Counted from the stretch's first letter, positions 48,493 through 60,028 are shown. The stretch: DNA of 64,000 bases from Linnemannia elongata (GCA_036320915.1 JAXBDG010000002.1:2480001-2544000), one strand, 5' to 3'. Program-made: numbers and translations. The notes: a model not told the origin generated them from the sequence alone.

Positions 48493-49035
48493 TTAATAGT
48501 AACCAGGCTTGGTGGGGTGGAGAGGACCTCGGAGTAAGGTAACAAAAACCTCGAGAACGACAAAGAAGCCAACCACAATAGGAAAAGCAACATAGCACTT
48601 CAAGACTGTGCAAGGTCCTTTTGTCTCTCCAAAGCCAATACACGTAAAGGGATCGATCCTGACCTCAAAGTTATCATCCGACTTGTCGCTCGACAACTTA
48701 AGGCTCTCAATCAGGTGACGGATGGCGCGAACCATGATGCCGAGAAGGAAGCCACCGGGGATTAGCATCAGAACGGCACGGACGAAGCGGTTGCGGAAGC
48801 AAAAGAGGGGTCTCTTGACCCAGATGGAGTAGATGTAGGCAAAGAAGAGGATGACTGAGCAGCCGATGATCCCGTAGTCTGCCCAGTTGTAGATGTATGG
48901 TTTCTTCCCGAAAAGAGCTTGTTTTGTGTTGGTTGTGTTGGCGACGACCCAGCCGTAGTAAGTGCCGACGACCGCAAGATTGGCGAAGCAGACGATTGCC
49001 AGCAGGATTCTTAGTTTGAAAATAGCGGGGGCCAT
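48493..49035 (-). CDS. Four-helix membrane protein, paralogue 2 (180 aa)
   Basis: A single exon runs from ATG 49035 to TAA 48493. It is the same length as paralogue 1 and roughly 60% alike: NLAVVGTYYGW, YNWADYG, AYIYSIWVKR, RFVRAVLMLIPGGFLLGIM, DPFTC.G......C, EVFVTLLRGPLHPTKPGYY. Four membrane helices lie at similar positions. A TATA-like GCATATAAAG (about 49227-49236, minus strand) lies ~190 bp upstream. The shared upstream region shows that it arose with paralogue 1 by segmental duplication. Confidence 0.85.
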   Translation of the reverse strand: MAPAIFKLRILLAIVCFANLAVVGTYYGWVVANTTNTKQALFGKKPYIYNWADYGIIGCSVILFFAYIYSIWVKRPLFCFRNRFVRAVLMLIPGGFLLGIMVRAIRHLIESLKLSSDKSDDNFEVRIDPFTCIGFGETKGPCTVLKCYVAFPIVVGFFVVLEVFVTLLRGPLHPTKPGYY

Positions 49036-52000
49036 TATTGATTGTGATATCTGAGAGAGTGAGGATGAGGGAGAAGGAGAATGATTTGTACAAAAGGGAA
49101 GAGGAAAACAGAATTGTTCGTCAAATATTAAAGGGGATGGAGTGGAGAGAGAGAAAGAGTCGTTTTGATCGAAAGAGAAGAAGAGAAGAAAGGAAATGGG
49201 GATGATAGAGGGAGGGAGATTCTCTTTATATGCCCTCGATCGGCATCCCTCACTCCTTGGCCATCCATTGTTCGTCAAAAAGATCCCTCCCTCTAAAGCA
49301 AGACAAAAAAAGCAAAAAGGGGGCTTTAGGCATAGGAAATGAGAGGGTCAGGGGATAGTGCTCACAACTTGGGCATGCATGGAAAGGCTAATGAGGAACG
49401 ACCTAATGGCTAAAATAGGAGGAAGGATTCTCTTTGAAACAAAGCCACAGCCCCCGACCTGTCTTTCATTTTTTTTTTTTCGGTTGACGTTAGGGCACAG
49501 CGCCTTGCTTTGTACCGAGGTATCTAAGAAGTAATTGAGGCGAGGAGGTGAAGAAAGAAGGAGTAACTTTTAGTCGCCTATACCAAGGAAAAAATACATG
49601 GGTCCCTCCCTCTCTTGCTGCTATCAACAAGTGTTTGACCCAGTCTCATTAAGTCGTCTGTCTGCCGCCAGGAACCATTATGCAGGGTTGCACACGTAAT
49701 AATTTAATTTATTCATGCCTTGCGGACAAACGAACGAATGGCTTTTTTTGCTTTGCTTTGACATAATCGTCGGAGACGTTTGATTTCCCCTGTTCTACGG
49801 CGCATTATGGAATAGAGTTGGGAGGAAAAGGCAAAACTTAATTTATGTTTCGAATCGGCTATCATTCTTCATTTACACATTGAAAGTGAGGGATCGTTGA
49901 TCGATAATGGAACGCACAGAGAAAGATAGAAACCCACAGGGACTGGCTGACCAAGTAAGAAGGGGCAAGGGCATGTTTGGTGGCAAAAAAATTAACTAAG
50001 ATCGTGAGGGCGCTCCCTTCAGTCCGTCTCGCTTTCTCTCTCCTTCCTTTTTTTTAGTTCGTTCCTTCATAGCCTTTTACCTTGTAGGTGACCACCATCA
50101 TCAAAGTAAAGTTCGACCAAGCGCAAATGCAATACTGCGCATTCATTGCGTACATGATAAAAAAACAGCAAGATATCAGAGCTAGGACTTATTGTAGAAG
50201 GTAGTTTTTGTCCTTCCGGAGCAAAAAGCAGGTAGTGATATCACTGTAAGAGTGAGACTATAAAGCAACTGACCAGTGATTGATATGTGTTGGACCAGAA
50301 GTATCCAAGTACCTGATTATCGGAAAAGGTAGTCAAAGAATAAAATATGTGATGGTATCAACTCGGGCGACAGGGCATGGGTATTTAAATCAAAAGTATG
50401 CACGACGAAGGAAGGTTGCTACTACTGGTCGCTGTTACCATTTTGCGTATTGTTGGTTGTGGAAGGTGTTGAGTTCTTAGGGGACCAAGACGAGAAAGAT
50501 GGAGATGAGAGGACTCGAGATGAAGGGGAAAATTATTTGCATGAGGATGAGGAGAATGAGAAAGAGAGTTGAACGGGAGTGAAAAAAAAGAGGAATGAGG
50601 AGGAAGAAAAACAGTGAAAAGGATCTGTTTCCGTTAACGCGTTCGTTGTACGTTACACAGTTCCTTCTGTTGTCAGAACGATACCTTAACGCAGCTGATG
50701 TGTGCTTGCTGCACGGGCGCTGAAGGAGCAACAACAATAGAAGCGAGTGTGAATTGACCATGAAAAGAAGATTACCACCTAGCTAAGTGAGAACTCTGGG
50801 ATACCAGTCCTTGATTCAAGCTTCCGGTGCTTGTGTTTTCTTTCTCCTATTGCTCGTAGCAAACGCTTTGTGTAACATCTCCTTCCAGTTGTTGTAATTG
50901 ATCGTATTTTCTTTGGAAACGGTATACTCTCCCTAGCTATTGACTGTCGCCATCTTACCCACTCAATTACATCTCTCATCGGCCTCATCCGCTGCCCACA
51001 CCGCCTTTTTAAAACCATTTATCTCACCTTCAGCCTTTTTTATTCTGAGTTTCCACACTCCTCCGTCCCGATGTCTATTGCCCCATTTTACATTACCAAC
51101 TTTTCAATAATGAAAGCTACCCCGTATTTAACTTCCATGCGGTATATGTCTAAGCCAGGATTTTCCTCGGGAATTTTTTTTTGGTGTTGGCAAGAAAACA
51201 AACGAGCGCAAATGAAAGGAAAGGAGCCGAGAGGAATCGGGATGGTGACCGAGGTGATGTGATGGCCACAATAAGCGTGTTGGCATGGACATTAAGCACG
51301 ATAAAGAAAGCGATTATTATGATTTATTACAAGTGGGAACAGAAAAGGATGCCATCAGAGGGGTATTCAATAAGTAGACGTTCGCATATGTAAAAGGCCG
51401 CGAAAGAATGGCTGTCGTTCATTCGTCAATGTTTACATCCCGCGTACCTTTACTTACTGACCACCCCCAGATTTCAAACTGTCATGGTCAGATTGCCTCT
51501 TGCCTTTGCAGAACAGGCCCTTTGCCTGTGGAATTGATGAACTATATGTCGGATGTTTGCTTTTTGAGAGCCTTTGATGCATAAGATTAGTGTCACAATA
51601 TCATAAAACTACGCACTCTCCAGCCCTAGCAACAACGCTTCCACTAGCTCCTACTGCGGCGCTTCTATTTACTACGCCTCCGACCCTTTTATATACTAGT
51701 ATAGGTATCCCTCTCTTCTTGTACCATAAACGGGATCTTTTTATAGCCTCCTCCACTTTCCCCAAGTGCTCCTCTCTCTCTCCTCCTTCCTTCTCTTGCT
51801 CATTCCCTCATTCACGCCCTGTGGCTTAGTTTCTTTTACAATTAGTGTCTGTCATCTTGTGTTTCTTCATCCACGTAATTGAGTACGTTATATCACTGTC
51901 GTATTACTCATTCTCTTCACTTCGTTCCTTCTTCCTTTTCTCTTTCTTTTCCTCATTCCTCCTTCGCTATCGCGCCTTCTTGTGACCCCATCATCACCAT

Positions 52001-52042
52001 TATCGTTATCATCCCCGTTACGCTCATCACACTCTCACCTTC
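49036..52042. other. Long intergenic region, partly duplicated paralogue 2 promoter
   Basis: The first kilobase is the promoter side of paralogue 2 and mirrors 45901-47030. From about 50040 to 51830 I see no supported gene. The last 200 bases are CT rich and form the likely leader of the LRR gene at 52043. Confidence 0.4.
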
Positions 52043-52795
52043 ATGTTCAGGACACACCCCCTCGATCTACATGAGATTCGCTCAATAATTGCCAGCAGTC
52101 TTGACCGTAAAGACCTCGCATCCTGTGCGCGTGTGAATCAGGATTGGAACGACTCATTCACACCGCCACTCAACAAGTCTGTCGTGTTGTCAAAACATGA
52201 CCTCAGCATGGAATCTATTGAGAGAAACAAGCACCTTATACACTGCCTGAGGATTCTGAGCTCTGCCTGTGAGGAACTATCATCATCTCAACGAGAGGAA
52301 ATGGTTTCTAATGTTATGGCCATCTCGTTTCTGACTACTTTGATCCTGGATAAGATCTTGGTCGGGGACAGCGGAGCTCAGGCGTTCTCTGAGGCACTCA
52401 AGATCAACTCGACTCTGACATCTTTGAGCTTGTGGGGCAATTCGACTCTCGACCCTTTGGACTTGGATGACAACTCGATCGGACCCAACGGAGCTCAAGT
52501 GCTCTCTGATGCACTTAAGATCAACTCGACTCTGGCATCTTTGAACTTGTGGGGCAATTCGATCGGATCCAACGGAGCCAAGGCACTGTCTGATGCACTT
52601 AGGATCAACTTGACTCTCCACACTTTGGAATTGGATGGCAATTCGATCGGACCCAACGGAGCTCAGGCGCTATCTGATGCACTCAAGATCAACTCGACTC
52701 TGACAACTTTGCACTTGTGGAACAACTCGATCGGACCCAACTGGGCTCAGGCGCTGTCTGATGCACTCAAGACCGCTCGACGACGGCCATTATAA
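52043..52795 (+). CDS. F-box-like, NLR-type leucine-rich-repeat protein, 250 aa
   Basis: The open frame runs from ATG 52043 to TAA 52795. Residues ~5-40 (HEIRSIIASSLDRKDLASCARVNQDWND) look like a degenerate F-box. Residues ~105-245 hold about five ribonuclease-inhibitor-type repeats of 28 residues with consensus SIGPNGAQALSDALKINSTL. One repeat is compressed (NSTLDPLDLDDNS). The last repeat stops abruptly at LKTARRRPL where LKINSTL is expected, so an indel near 52770 probably truncated a longer protein. F-box proteins recruit substrates to SCF ubiquitin ligases; LRR proteins of this kind are expanded in Mortierellaceae. Specific role unknown. Confidence 0.7.
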   Translation: MFRTHPLDLHEIRSIIASSLDRKDLASCARVNQDWNDSFTPPLNKSVVLSKHDLSMESIERNKHLIHCLRILSSACEELSSSQREEMVSNVMAISFLTTLILDKILVGDSGAQAFSEALKINSTLTSLSLWGNSTLDPLDLDDNSIGPNGAQVLSDALKINSTLASLNLWGNSIGSNGAKALSDALRINLTLHTLELDGNSIGPNGAQALSDALKINSTLTTLHLWNNSIGPNWAQALSDALKTARRRPL

Positions 52796-53804
52796 CCGTA
52801 CTCGGTTTTAACGCCCTAAGAACAAAATAAATTCCATTCATCAGGCAGAACATAGCACGTTAACGCGCATAGGCGCAGACCACATTCAGGGAAGCGTTGT
52901 TGCAAAAATCAGGGGTCAGATAACGGTTAATTAAGCCAGGCGAACGTCACGCCTGCAGTTGACCTAGGTTTTCGGTTTGTTGCTCCTTTAATATACACTG
53001 AAATGGTGGTCAGCTAATCGTTGGCGAAAGTGTCTTTGAAAAAGGGCAGAGAACACAAAAACCACCGTGCCTCCCATTTTCTTTATATACAGTGTCTACG
53101 CTCTTTTCACCTGAATGAGGGCATATGTTTGATTGCCTGTTACATGATCCTTTTGGCCAATAAAAACAACTTTTTTCAAATTCTTTGCTCTCATAGCATC
53201 TACATCCATCCCTCGCAAAAAGGATGTGGCTGTTATCGTACTGCATGCAACAACTGGGAATTTCGTCAGCAGCAGGATGAAAGGGCACCAGAAGCGGGGC
53301 GGGTCCAAGTTGACAAAGGAGCATGGAAATTTCGGGACTGTCGCGCATACCAACAAGAACTGCAGAAGTCATATATGTTCTTGTTGCTTTCTTCTCGTCT
53401 TTCTCTCGTGTGGCCACACGAGTTCGAGATGGTGAGTCCAAAACCGTCAGGCTCAATGGATCAGTGGGCTATATAAACCCCATCGGGTCCACGGAGACGA
53501 GCAGGCCTTGGAGCGATGGGCTGGGATGCGGATGCCGCTAACAACATGGCGATATCAGACCACTCCGCCCTCCCTCCCTATCGTTCCTTCTCTTTCCCCA
53601 TTAACAACACCAGCCCCATGCTGGACGACATTTACCCCAAGTCCACCCAATTGGATGCGACAAGGGACTATCTTTTAGTCTTTCTTTACTTTGTCCTGGA
53701 GAGCTCTTCTCAGCGTCAATTGAAGGTGCACGCTGACTTAGTCTTGAACAAAATAGGACTGAAACGACTCATGTAAAGCTGACAGCCCAATCCTGGAAGT
53801 GAGC
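52796..53804. other. Intergenic; overlapping open frames without support
   Basis: Open frames of ~150 codons on both strands at 53010-53476 overlap each other and neither shows a recognisable domain. A further frame at 53516-53776 also lacks support. Possibly decayed coding DNA. Confidence 0.3.
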
Positions 53805-54273
53805 TTGCCAAGGCCAACGCCATTGAGGACTGCCTGTCCATGGTTCCAGTTTTCATACATATTTGTCTTCGAAGTAGACTTTAGACACGAGTTCGGTGGG
53901 AGAGGCGTCAAAGAGGTCACTCATGATGCCGTAAGGGGTCTTGAGGTCACTGATACCATCCAGCATCTGATTATCTTGTGTAATCCATTCAGACAACTAT
54001 GCATGGTCAGCCCCGGTGGTTGCCACCTATGAGCCAAAGAAGAATGGGAGAGTATTCAAGGTTAGCGTATATAAAAGGTTACAATGTGAGACCCCAACCC
54101 AGGGCACAACTAAGAGCTCCACAGGCAAAGGGAGGAGGTAAAAACGTATCCAGTAACCCAAGTGACTTGACTTCAGGGGTACGCTCAAAGGCGGTGTAAG
54201 GGGTGTTGACTCTCACGAGAACAATACCCGGGAAGAGTCCAATCAGTCCAGCTCCTGAGATAAGAATGTCCTT
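53805..54273 (-). pseudogene. Decayed FAD monooxygenase (exons 1 and 5), minus strand
   Basis: On the minus strand, 54273-54150 reads DILISGAGLIGLFPGIVL...FERTPEVKSLG, matching exon 1 with its Rossmann motif. About 54030-53805 reads ...LKTPYGIMSDLFDASPTELVSKVYFED followed by a shifted W-NHG segment, matching exon 5. Exons 2-4 are deleted, and stops and shifts are present. It is unrelated in position to the array and 27 kb away. The intact GAGL motif in a broken frame shows moderate age. Confidence 0.8.
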
Positions 54274-54405
54274 AGAGAAACAATGGTTCACACTCCATGT
54301 ATAAAAGTGAGCGTTCTTGTATTGCAGACACACAAATGCGCCTCTCCGTACAAAAACAAGCTAGCAGACACAGGAGAGAGAAGGAAAAGAGTTTTTATTG
54401 TTCGA

Positions 54406-54933
54406 TCAGAATATGATGATCGAGCCACCATCGCTATCATCATCATCCCGATCCTCATAAATATACTTCTCTTCTTTCTTCTCCTCCTTTACCACCAACG
54501 TCACCACAACCTCCGCCAACGCTAACAAGCCCGTAATAATAGCAACAAACAAGTTGGCGTTCGAGACATAACATATGTTCCGTTCTCCTTGACACGAAAA
54601 CGGATCGTTGCTATCCTGGATCTGCTTGACTATAAAGATAACCTGGACGGTGATGAGGGCGATGGCGAGAACGGACATGAGGACGGCACGGAAGATCCGG
54701 TTTAGTTTGTAGAGGTTGCAGCAGAGTGAGTAGAGGTAGCCAAAGAAGATGAAGGATGCTGCGGCGATCTCGAGGTAATGGATTGGTTCGAGGGGGAATA
54801 TGCCGGTTCCGGATGATAAGGCGCGGCTGGGGAGGTTGGAGATGAAAATGTAGCTTGTGATAGTGAGGCCGAGGTTGACGGTTGTGAGGAAGAGCACGAA
54901 TGCTCGCACCTTGCGTACCGTGGAGAGGGCCAT
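54406..54933 (-). CDS. Four-helix membrane protein, paralogue 3 (175 aa)
   Basis: A single exon; I place the start at ATG 54933 (MALSTVRKVRAF), directly before helix 1, as in the other paralogues. Helix positions are similar (~12-33, 52-73, 80-105, 130-152). It keeps GYLYSL after helix 2, FRAVLMSVLA in helix 3, NDPFSC.GERNIC in the loop, and ITGLLALAEVVVTLV in helix 4. It differs by a charged tail with Lys/Glu then Asp/Ser-rich residues ending SIIIF. The tail could bind cytosolic partners; inference only. The spacer upstream has AAAATAAAAGG at ~55180 on the minus strand. Confidence 0.82.
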   Translation of the reverse strand: MALSTVRKVRAFVLFLTTVNLGLTITSYIFISNLPSRALSSGTGIFPLEPIHYLEIAAASFIFFGYLYSLCCNLYKLNRIFRAVLMSVLAIALITVQVIFIVKQIQDSNDPFSCQGERNICYVSNANLFVAIITGLLALAEVVVTLVVKEEKKEEKYIYEDRDDDDSDGGSIIIF

Positions 54934-56439
54934 TGCAGTGAGACTGGCACTTGTATTGATACGAAGGGAAGGCGTGAAGGGTAGAATCAAGGGGTTGAAC
55001 GAAAGGAAAAATAGGACAAAAAGAGATAACGGGTAACAGAAAAGATGTTGTGGATAAAAGTGAATGGGAGGGGGTATCTGTGTTGAAAAGAAGGCGATGA
55101 AAAAGGAACAAAAAGGAGAGACTGAAAAAGAGAGAAGAAAAAAGGAATTAAAAAAAAAGGTCGTGTGAGTGCGCCCACCTTTTATTTTTAAGTGTGAGTG
55201 AAAAGGGTGGTGTGACGTAGAGTCAATGCAACGCCACTCACGCCCTTACTCAGCGCCCACTCGTCCCATTACGGACTTTGATCCTTTATCCTTTCCATTT
55301 TCTTGTCATCACTTTAGCCACACACACACAAGAGAGAGTTACACCCACACATGCACTCCTTTATTTTGACAATTCCCTCAAGTCCGAAACGGCGTTGCTC
55401 AACACCGCGCCCGCCTCCCTCGTTTTCTTCAAAAACAAGCCCATGGCAAGACTTATCATGCTTTAATTGACAGGCAATCAAACAGCCTTTGTTCAAAAGT
55501 CGACAACTAACGACGTGGTATGTGTAAATTGTCCATTTTATACGCTCAGCCTGCTTTCTGCTTTCTGCTCTCAACTCTATTCTCTGCCTCCTTTTCCTCG
55601 GCTTCCATTATTTTTTTTTCACTTTGTCCCAGTGCTATTTTTGTGCGCAATGAAAATGCTTAATTTTTAGTTTCACCTGTCTCTGTCTCGGATGGAATGT
55701 TCCGTCTGCTCGTCGTCAAAATAGGGGAGAGTGAGCCATCCGTTGTTTTCTTCGTATTTTCTTTGCGAGTGTTATTCTGCGTAATATCAGATCGAATATC
55801 AGTTCGCAAAGGGTGAATATCCATTCACCCCTTCTCCAAAACAGGTGCAGTATAATCCTGTAAGTGGTGAGGGATCAGTTAAGCGAAACGACGGACGTGC
55901 TTTCCCTTCGCTCAATTGGTCATGCTCTCTGACCCTACATTATCGCCATGGAGCTTGAAGGGTTGAAAGGAGAAAAAATTGGGCTGTTGCATGCATTGTT
56001 GTTGTTTTGTTGATTTGGCGTAAGGTACAGGGGCAACACCCGCTATTCCCTGCGTATAGTATCATTCCTTTTCTTATCGTAGCTATAATGGCCCTGTTTT
56101 TGTCATTGAAAGATGATGCTATACAAAATGAGACGACAGGTTTATTGTACAAGGTTGTTAAAAGAACGTTTTTGTTGGCGTTTTGGTGTTGTGTGTATGT
56201 ATGTGTAATGGTGGTATTGATGGCGGAGGGAGTTGGTACCCAGGAAGTTGAGAAGGGACATACAGACAGTGGTTGGCGGAGAAGTAACAAAGAAAAAGAA
56301 AAGAAAAAAACAGAAAATGTGCATGTGAGCCCGCTCCCTATCACCAAGACTTTTTTTTGGTTCTGTTCAATTCCCCCTTCAACTTCCATCTTCCCAACGG
56401 ACAGGACAGGACGACTTCAGTAAGACTCTCAGGATTCGC
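54934..56439. other. Intergenic, paralogue 3 leader and unassigned sequence
   Basis: The left 250 bases form the pyrimidine-rich leader of paralogue 3 on the minus strand. No gene is supported in the rest. Confidence 0.4.
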
Positions 56440-56970
56440 TTAGTGGTACTCCTGCTTGGCCTCGAGGGGCTTAAACGAAAAAGTCCAAAAGACCTCAAAG
56501 ACCGAGAAAATTCCTGTGAACAGCGCAAGGAAGATATTCGCCAGAATCAGGTTGCAGGAGGTAGTCTCGGCGCCAACACAAACAAAAGGCTTGTAGACCA
56601 ACGACGAGCCCGAGGCAATAAAGATCGACGCAAACTTGATCTGTTCGTCAATATACTTGGCAGCAACAGTGATCAACAACAAGGCCAGGGCAAGGACGTA
56701 GAACCCACGGAAGAATCGGTTGATATGACGCTTGCCGCGGAGAGAGTAGCCGTAGGAGAAGAAGATAAGGACAGTGGAGACGATGAGAACATAGTCGGTC
56801 CAGAAGAGGCGGAGGGTGTGGGTGTCTCCTGGAGTCATAGAGTCGTAGGGATCGTTTGCCCTTGCGACTAGAGAAGCCAAGAAGGAATAGTCAGCGATCA
56901 TAATGATCAGGTTGATGGTCGCCAGGAACATCAACCAGAGCCTGTACCGGTGGTGCGCGATTGAAGACAT
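56440..56970 (-). CDS. Four-helix membrane protein, paralogue 4 (176 aa)
   Basis: A single exon runs from ATG 56970 to TAA 56440. Features: ATINLIIMIADYSFL in helix 1, LFWTDYVLIVSTVLIFFSYGYSLRGKR for helix 2 and its basic end, FRGFYVLALALLLI in helix 3, a KPFVC.GAETTSC loop and TGIFSVFEVFWTF in helix 4, then a polar tail. The Asp of DPF is replaced by Lys but both loop cysteines are kept. It is the most diverged of the five with paralogue 3. Confidence 0.82.
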   Translation of the reverse strand: MSSIAHHRYRLWLMFLATINLIIMIADYSFLASLVARANDPYDSMTPGDTHTLRLFWTDYVLIVSTVLIFFSYGYSLRGKRHINRFFRGFYVLALALLLITVAAKYIDEQIKFASIFIASGSSLVYKPFVCVGAETTSCNLILANIFLALFTGIFSVFEVFWTFSFKPLEAKQEYH

Positions 56971-58215
56971 TCTTTGTGTGCTTTGTTTGTTGGTGTTTGT
57001 GGGAACAGGGTGCGGAGTTAAGGCAAGGGGAGAAAAGGGGTGAGTTGTTGTGTGGAAGAGGAGAAGAGTTGAATGTGGAAGGAAGGAAGGAAGGAATTAA
57101 GACGTTGACAGGTGAAAAGGGGAATGAAAGGAAGTAGTGTGAAGGATGGAAGGGGTTGACGAAAGAAGTGAAAGAGGTGAAAGAAGAGAAAAGGAGGAGA
57201 AAGGCCAAGTGCAATGGACATGTCACCGAGAAAGAGAGAAAGCGAGGGCGGGGTTTGTTTGGGTTGGGCTGTCCTATTGACAGAGCAGACATACAAACAA
57301 TAACTGTACCCGGCTCTCAACTCGGCTCTGATAGTTCAAAGACAGAGAGCACCGCCAGTAAGTGTTGGTGAGTGAACAAAAGCAAAACTTAAAAATTTTA
57401 TCTTTGTCCAGTGATGGCGCATAGGGGTATAAAGGTCGTTAGAAGGGTCATGGGAAGAAAGTGACGAGAAAAGAGGGAATGCTACTCTGCCTCAGTAATC
57501 AACCACATAATTCCCTTCAGCTTACTCCATTGCTATTTTCATGGCCACGAATGTTGGTAATGTAGATATACATGAGCCCCAACGGCGAAGTGATCCAAGG
57601 GGAACTTCCGATACATTTCCTTGCCAAAAGGACAAAGTCAGAGCCAGGGGTCCCCTTCGGATTGCCACACTCTACGATAGTATTTGGGCTGCTGCTGTTT
57701 GCTGACAAACATAAGGTTGAGACTGTATGCCCTTCTTCTCAAATGACAACGAGGAAGCAATTAACAACAAGCAACGACAAACACGTAAAATCGACAGTGA
57801 ATTGGTGACTCTTTTTTTTTTTAATTTTCCAGCGTGGTGTCGACTTTGGATCGGTGCCTTCACGAAAAGTTAAGCTTCCTCAGTATCGTATAACGCTTGG
57901 ACCATGCACTGACTTCCATCCCTCGCCTCATTTCTCTGCTATCAACCCCCATGCCACTTTCCCTTTCATTCCTACACTGACTTCTTTTTGCCCTCTGATA
58001 TATAAACCTCGGCGCTCCTATTTTGAAACAGGAAAAAATCTCAACTCCTTATCCCGCTCGTATTGCCCCTTCTACTTCCCTTCCCTCCTACCTCTGCTTC
58101 GGTAACCACCACTTCATTCTTTTGCACCATTCACACACATTCCATTATCTTTTCAACACTAACCCTCGGTACATCATGAACTCCCTCTCTCTTTCCACAT
58201 GTCTTCTCTTTCAGT
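56971..58215. promoter_or_regulatory. Intergenic; leaders of paralogue 4 (-) and DUF5648-like gene (+)
   Basis: The divergent spacer holds a pyrimidine-rich leader on the minus strand (56971-57200) and on the plus strand a TATA-like GATATATAAAC (about 57997-58006) ~210 bp before the ATG at 58216. A minus-strand frame at 57517-57708 (VECGNPKGTPGSDF) is unexplained. Confidence 0.45.
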
Positions 58216-58656
58216 ATGACCGCCATGATGATCACCGGCACCGATCACTACTACTCCACCGACCCAAAGAGCCTGCCAGCGTCCGGATACTACTTCGAGC
58301 GCATCACTGGATACCTCTACCCAGACAAGTTTGCCAACACTGTCCCTCTCCACCATTGGTTCAACCCCACACTCGGCGATAACTTTTACACCATTGATGA
58401 GCCAAACCTACCTTCGCCAGACGGCTACGAATACAAGGGTATTGTCGGTTATATTTACCAGACAGCATCTCGAGGAATAGTCCCGCTGTTGCGATTTTGC
58501 CACGAGGATGGCGATCACTTCTATACAACAGACCCACGAGGAGAACTTATGTTTCGATTTAGATATGTTCTAGAGCGTGTGGAGGGATATTTGTTTCCTG
58601 AACCCGTTGATGGCACCATTCCCCTCTTCCGTTGGGTGAAAGGACCATTGGGTTAG
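58216..58656 (+). CDS. DUF5648-like repeat protein, 146 aa
   Basis: The open frame runs from ATG 58216 to TAG 58656. Three ~45-residue repeats are visible, each with an H/F-Y-(S/T)-T/I-D dyad, a GY..(F/Y)..I.GY(L/I)Y segment and a final V-P-L-(H/L)-(H/R)-(W/F): DHYYSTDP, DNFYTIDEP, DHFYTTDP. This is the pattern I know as DUF5648, a beta-rich repeat found in bacteria and fungi, often secreted; here there is no signal peptide. A CTTTCAG directly before the ATG could also be a splice acceptor, leaving a short upstream exon possible. It is the best preserved of four tandem copies. Confidence 0.72.
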   Translation: MTAMMITGTDHYYSTDPKSLPASGYYFERITGYLYPDKFANTVPLHHWFNPTLGDNFYTIDEPNLPSPDGYEYKGIVGYIYQTASRGIVPLLRFCHEDGDHFYTTDPRGELMFRFRYVLERVEGYLFPEPVDGTIPLFRWVKGPLG

Positions 58657-59240
58657 CTTGATCTTGTGCGCTGATCTTTACTTCATATCGATTGAAATAA
58701 ATAGCAGACCATCCGCGTCCCCTCCTATTTTTTTTACGTGTTAGAAGGTCAAGTTGTCACTGGTATCGTCATTTTGTTCCTTTGACCCTCCCCGAATTTT
58801 ATTTTTCGATCGAGCACCACAGAGCATGCTTTCGCACCTCAAGGCTTAGTTAGGATTATCACATTCCATTCTCGCGCGCTTGCAAAACAAGCAGACCTCA
58901 ACTGTCTCGCTTTTGCTCTTCCCCTATCTCTTTCCTCGTCAATTCTTGATTCTATGCGCCTTTCACTTCCCAAACCTTGATGTTAGAGGTCATTTACACT
59001 TGTTTTACCTCACATCCTTCCATTATTTCCATGACATTCGATTCTTCCACTCGCCTCGCATCCTTGCTCTTCTGTATTTAAATTACACAGCATTGTCCCT
59101 TTTCTCTCTTCTTTAACTTTCTCATTGATCTTCCCTTACTTCTCTTTGCGGTGGCTACTATCGACACCTGTGCGGCCCCTATAGCTCCTTGTCATCTTTT
59201 CTCCACCTTATCTATTTTTCTTCAAGCATCATCTGCCACC
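58657..59240 (+). promoter_or_regulatory. Spacer and leader of second DUF5648-like copy
   Basis: No gene. It has an AATAAA at about 58699 and then a CT-rich stretch up to the GCCACCATG start context at 59241. Confidence 0.4.
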
Positions 59241-59664
59241 ATGCGCTCCAACCCTGACCATTACTACACCACCGACCCCAAGGACATGTCCGATTCCGGT
59301 TACCGCTTCGAGGGCATCACTGAATACCTCTACCCAGAAAAGTTTGCCCACACGATAGCCCTCCACCATTGGTTCAACGCAGCCCTCGGCGACAATTTTT
59401 ACACCGTTGATGAGCCACACCCACCTTCGACAGACGGATATGACTACAAGGACATTGTCGGTTATATCTACCAGAATGCAGCTCGAGGGACTGCTCCGCT
59501 GTTGCGATGGTAAATAAAAGGTAGAGGGGAACATTTTTTATACGACAAACCCAGGAGGAGAAATAGCGCCTGTTACAGGATACATTTTCGAGGGGGTTAC
59601 GGGTTATCTGTTTCCTGAACCTGTTGAAGGCACCATTCCACTTTTCCGTTGGCACAAGGGATAA
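59241..59664 (+). pseudogene. DUF5648-like copy 2, truncated by stop and frame shift
   Basis: The frame from ATG 59241 reads two repeats (DHYYTTDP, DNFYTVDEP) closely like copy 1, then meets TAA at 59511-59513 after LLRW. The third repeat continues in another frame (EHFFYTTNP to GTIPLFRWHKG) to TAA 59662-59664. A 90-residue protein could still be made, so partial function cannot be excluded. Confidence 0.7.
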
Positions 59665-60028
59665 AGAACAGAAGCCCCCCTAGTTGCGTCCAAAAGAAAT
59701 GATTGAAATAAAATAATTTCGAATATCACGTTGCAAAGGTTTGCTTTGCAAACGTCTTATCTCCCTCGTTTTCAAAAATATTTGCAGCAAGCTCTACTTG
59801 TCGTCCCCTACGCCCTTCCACGTACAACCCTTTACGCGTGATTACTATGGAAGGTGGCCGGGAATAGGACTAAACTGTCACTCTCCATCATCCGCACGCC
59901 AACAATAGCAACAGCCTCCGCTCTCTTCACGACAAGACCAACAACATCAAGGCATCAAGACGGAGGAGTCTCTATTGAAGAAAGGATGCAAAGACCAAGT
60001 TCGATTAGATCCATCTATCCGGGCCAAC
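59665..60028. other. Spacer within DUF5648-like array
   Basis: Nothing clearly coding. A weak frame at 59854-60048 may be the eroded first part of the next copy. Confidence 0.35.

Noticed and set aside
53010..53476. Overlapping ~150-codon frames on both strands
   Set aside because: Neither has a recognisable motif or paralogue in the window, and they contradict each other.
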